Source: Syntrophomonas sp. (lineage in GTDB: Bacteria; Bacillota; Syntrophomonadia; Syntrophomonadales; Syntrophomonadaceae). Taken from it: 5,195 nucleotides of DNA. Made by a program: the position numbers and the translations under genes. The number at the start of each line of letters is the position of its first letter. The first letter of the stretch is position 1. The notes beneath the pieces were generated by a model. It had not been told where the DNA came from. It did no database searches and worked only from the letters and a program-made list of their open reading frames with translations. This document shows, piece by piece, positions 4,009 to 5,195 of the stretch. The stretch spans positions 1-5,195 of the forward strand of contig JAQVXF010000097.1 of NCBI GenBank assembly GCA_028709355.1. The letters run 5' to 3'.

Positions 4009-5195
4009 TTGCAACAGGTTAGAGTCAGGTTTGCGCCCAGTCCTACTGGGGCCCTGCACATCGGCGGGGCCCGCACCGCGTTGTTCAACTGGCTGTTTGC
4101 CCATCACCATCAAGGCACTCTGGTCCTGCGTCTGGAGGATACTGACCTGCAGCGCTCCAGCCAGGATGCGGCCGCCGGTATCGTCGAGGGCTTGAGTTGG
4201 CTGGGATTGGATTGGGACGAGGGCCCTGGTGTGGGCGGTGATTACGGTCCCTATCGGCAAAGCGAGCGCCTGCCTATATATCGGCGCTATCTCCAGCAGT
4301 TACAGGACCAGGACCGGGCTTACCATTGTTTCTGCAGTGCCGAAGAATTGAAACAGGAACGGGAGCAGGCCCAGGCGGAAAAGAGAAACTACCTGTACAG
4401 CGGCCGTTGCCGCCACCTGACCGGCACCGAAGCCGCCGAGCGCAAGGCCACCGGAATACAACCGGTGGTACGGCTTAAAGTGAACCGCCGCGGACAGACC
4501 ACCGTCGATGACCTGATCCGCGGACCAGTGACCTTTGACGACCAGCTGCTGGATGACTTCATCATCGCCAAATCAGATGGCTGGCCTACTTACAATTTCG
4601 CGGTGGTGGTCGACGATCATACCATGAACATCAGCCACGTGATACGGGCCGAGGAGCACCTGTCCAATACTCCCAAGCAGATAAAAGTCTACCAGGCCCT
4701 GGGTTGGGACCTTCCCCAGTTCGCCCATGTCTCCATGATCCTGGCCCCCGACCGCAGTAAGCTCTCTAAGCGCCACGGAGCCACCTCGGTGCAGGAGTTT
4801 CGCGAGCAAGGCTATCTGCCCGAGGCCCTGGTCAATTATCTAGTGCTGCTGGGTTGGTCGCCCGGTGAGGACGCGGATATCTATCCCCTCCAGCAGATGA
4901 TAGATAATTTCTCTCTGGGGGCGGTATCCCGTTCCCCAGCCATCTATGACCTGCCCAAATTAACCTGGATGAACGGGGTGTACCTGGCCGCCGCTGATCT
5001 GGAACGGGTGGTGGAACTGATCCGGCCAGAAGCTGAACTCAGGGGCTGGCTGCACAGTGACAACCAGGGCTATTTCCGCCGGGTGGTGGAGCTGGTGCGC
5101 AGCCGCGCCAAGACTACCACTGAGATATTGCCCCTGGCTGACTATTTCTTCACAGCTCCGCACAGCTATGATGAAAAAGGCCAGCAGAAATATTT
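4009..5195 (+). CDS. gltX: Glutamyl-tRNA synthetase, class I (3' end cut by window)
   Basis: GltX charges tRNA-Glu with glutamate using ATP in the cytosol. In most Bacillota it also charges tRNA-Gln, which GatCAB then amidates; whether this one does is not readable here. From TTG 4009, 395 complete codons run to the window edge, out of about 480-500 expected. The N-terminus reads QQVRVRFAPSPTGALHIGG, containing the class I HIGH-type signature, with ARTALFNW next. A structural zinc site is complete: Cys107-x-Cys109, 24 residues, Cys134-x-His136, the same spacing as in E. coli GluRS. The second class I signature is DRSKLSKRHG (248-257), with KLSKR as the KMSKS variant. The helical anticodon-binding part begins at about 310 and is incomplete. 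TTG is chosen because AAGGAG at 3993-3998 lies 10 bases upstream and no ATG or GTG fits; the nearby ATG at 3982 meets a stop after two codons. A sigma-A-like promoter sits just upstream. Confidence 0.97.
   Translation, partial: MQQVRVRFAPSPTGALHIGGARTALFNWLFAHHHQGTLVLRLEDTDLQRSSQDAAAGIVEGLSWLGLDWDEGPGVGGDYGPYRQSERLPIYRRYLQQLQDQDRAYHCFCSAEELKQEREQAQAEKRNYLYSGRCRHLTGTEAAERKATGIQPVVRLKVNRRGQTTVDDLIRGPVTFDDQLLDDFIIAKSDGWPTYNFAVVVDDHTMNISHVIRAEEHLSNTPKQIKVYQALGWDLPQFAHVSMILAPDRSKLSKRHGATSVQEFREQGYLPEALVNYLVLLGWSPGEDADIYPLQQMIDNFSLGAVSRSPAIYDLPKLTWMNGVYLAAADLERVVELIRPEAELRGWLHSDNQGYFRRVVELVRSRAKTTTEILPLADYFFTAPHSYDEKGQQKY

Overview
The window looks like a chromosomal housekeeping region of a moderately GC-rich Bacillota, most likely a clostridial/Peptococcaceae-type lineage. 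This rests on three things: sepF next to ylmE- and ylmD-type genes, strong AGGAGG-class ribosome binding sites, and repeated use of TTG starts. The organism call is an inference from gene order, not from a search.

Layout. Positions 1-2780 (minus strand) hold a compact run read right to left: pgeF (ylmD/yfiH), a single-pass membrane protein of HlyD-adaptor type, yggS (ylmE), then the 5' part of sepF (ylmF), cut by the left edge. Gaps are about 15 to 35 bases, so the four are probably co-transcribed. Positions 2829-3131 (plus strand) hold a 100-residue zinc-ribbon plus DUF2007-like protein, divergent from pgeF and convergent with the next gene. Positions 3155-3607 (minus strand) encode NrdR, the repressor of ribonucleotide reductase genes. 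Positions 3608-4008 have no confidently assigned gene but are rich in signals: good sigma-A-type promoters for nrdR and gltX, a perfect TATAAT box, several inverted repeats and one speculative small ORF. From 4009 to the right edge (plus strand) lies gltX, glutamyl-tRNA synthetase, starting at TTG and truncated in its C-terminal domain.

Functional theme. PgeF acts on cell-wall precursor quality, SepF anchors FtsZ to the membrane, and YggS maintains pyridoxal phosphate balance. The leftward cluster is therefore the cell-division/cell-wall neighbourhood typical of Gram-positive bacteria, with an additional HlyD-like envelope protein inserted. NrdR links the region to dNTP supply and GltX to translation.

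I found no CRISPR array, insertion sequence, tRNA or rRNA gene, defence system or other clearly new system. The least explained parts are the 400-base nrdR-gltX spacer and the HlyD-like protein, which has no visible transport partner.
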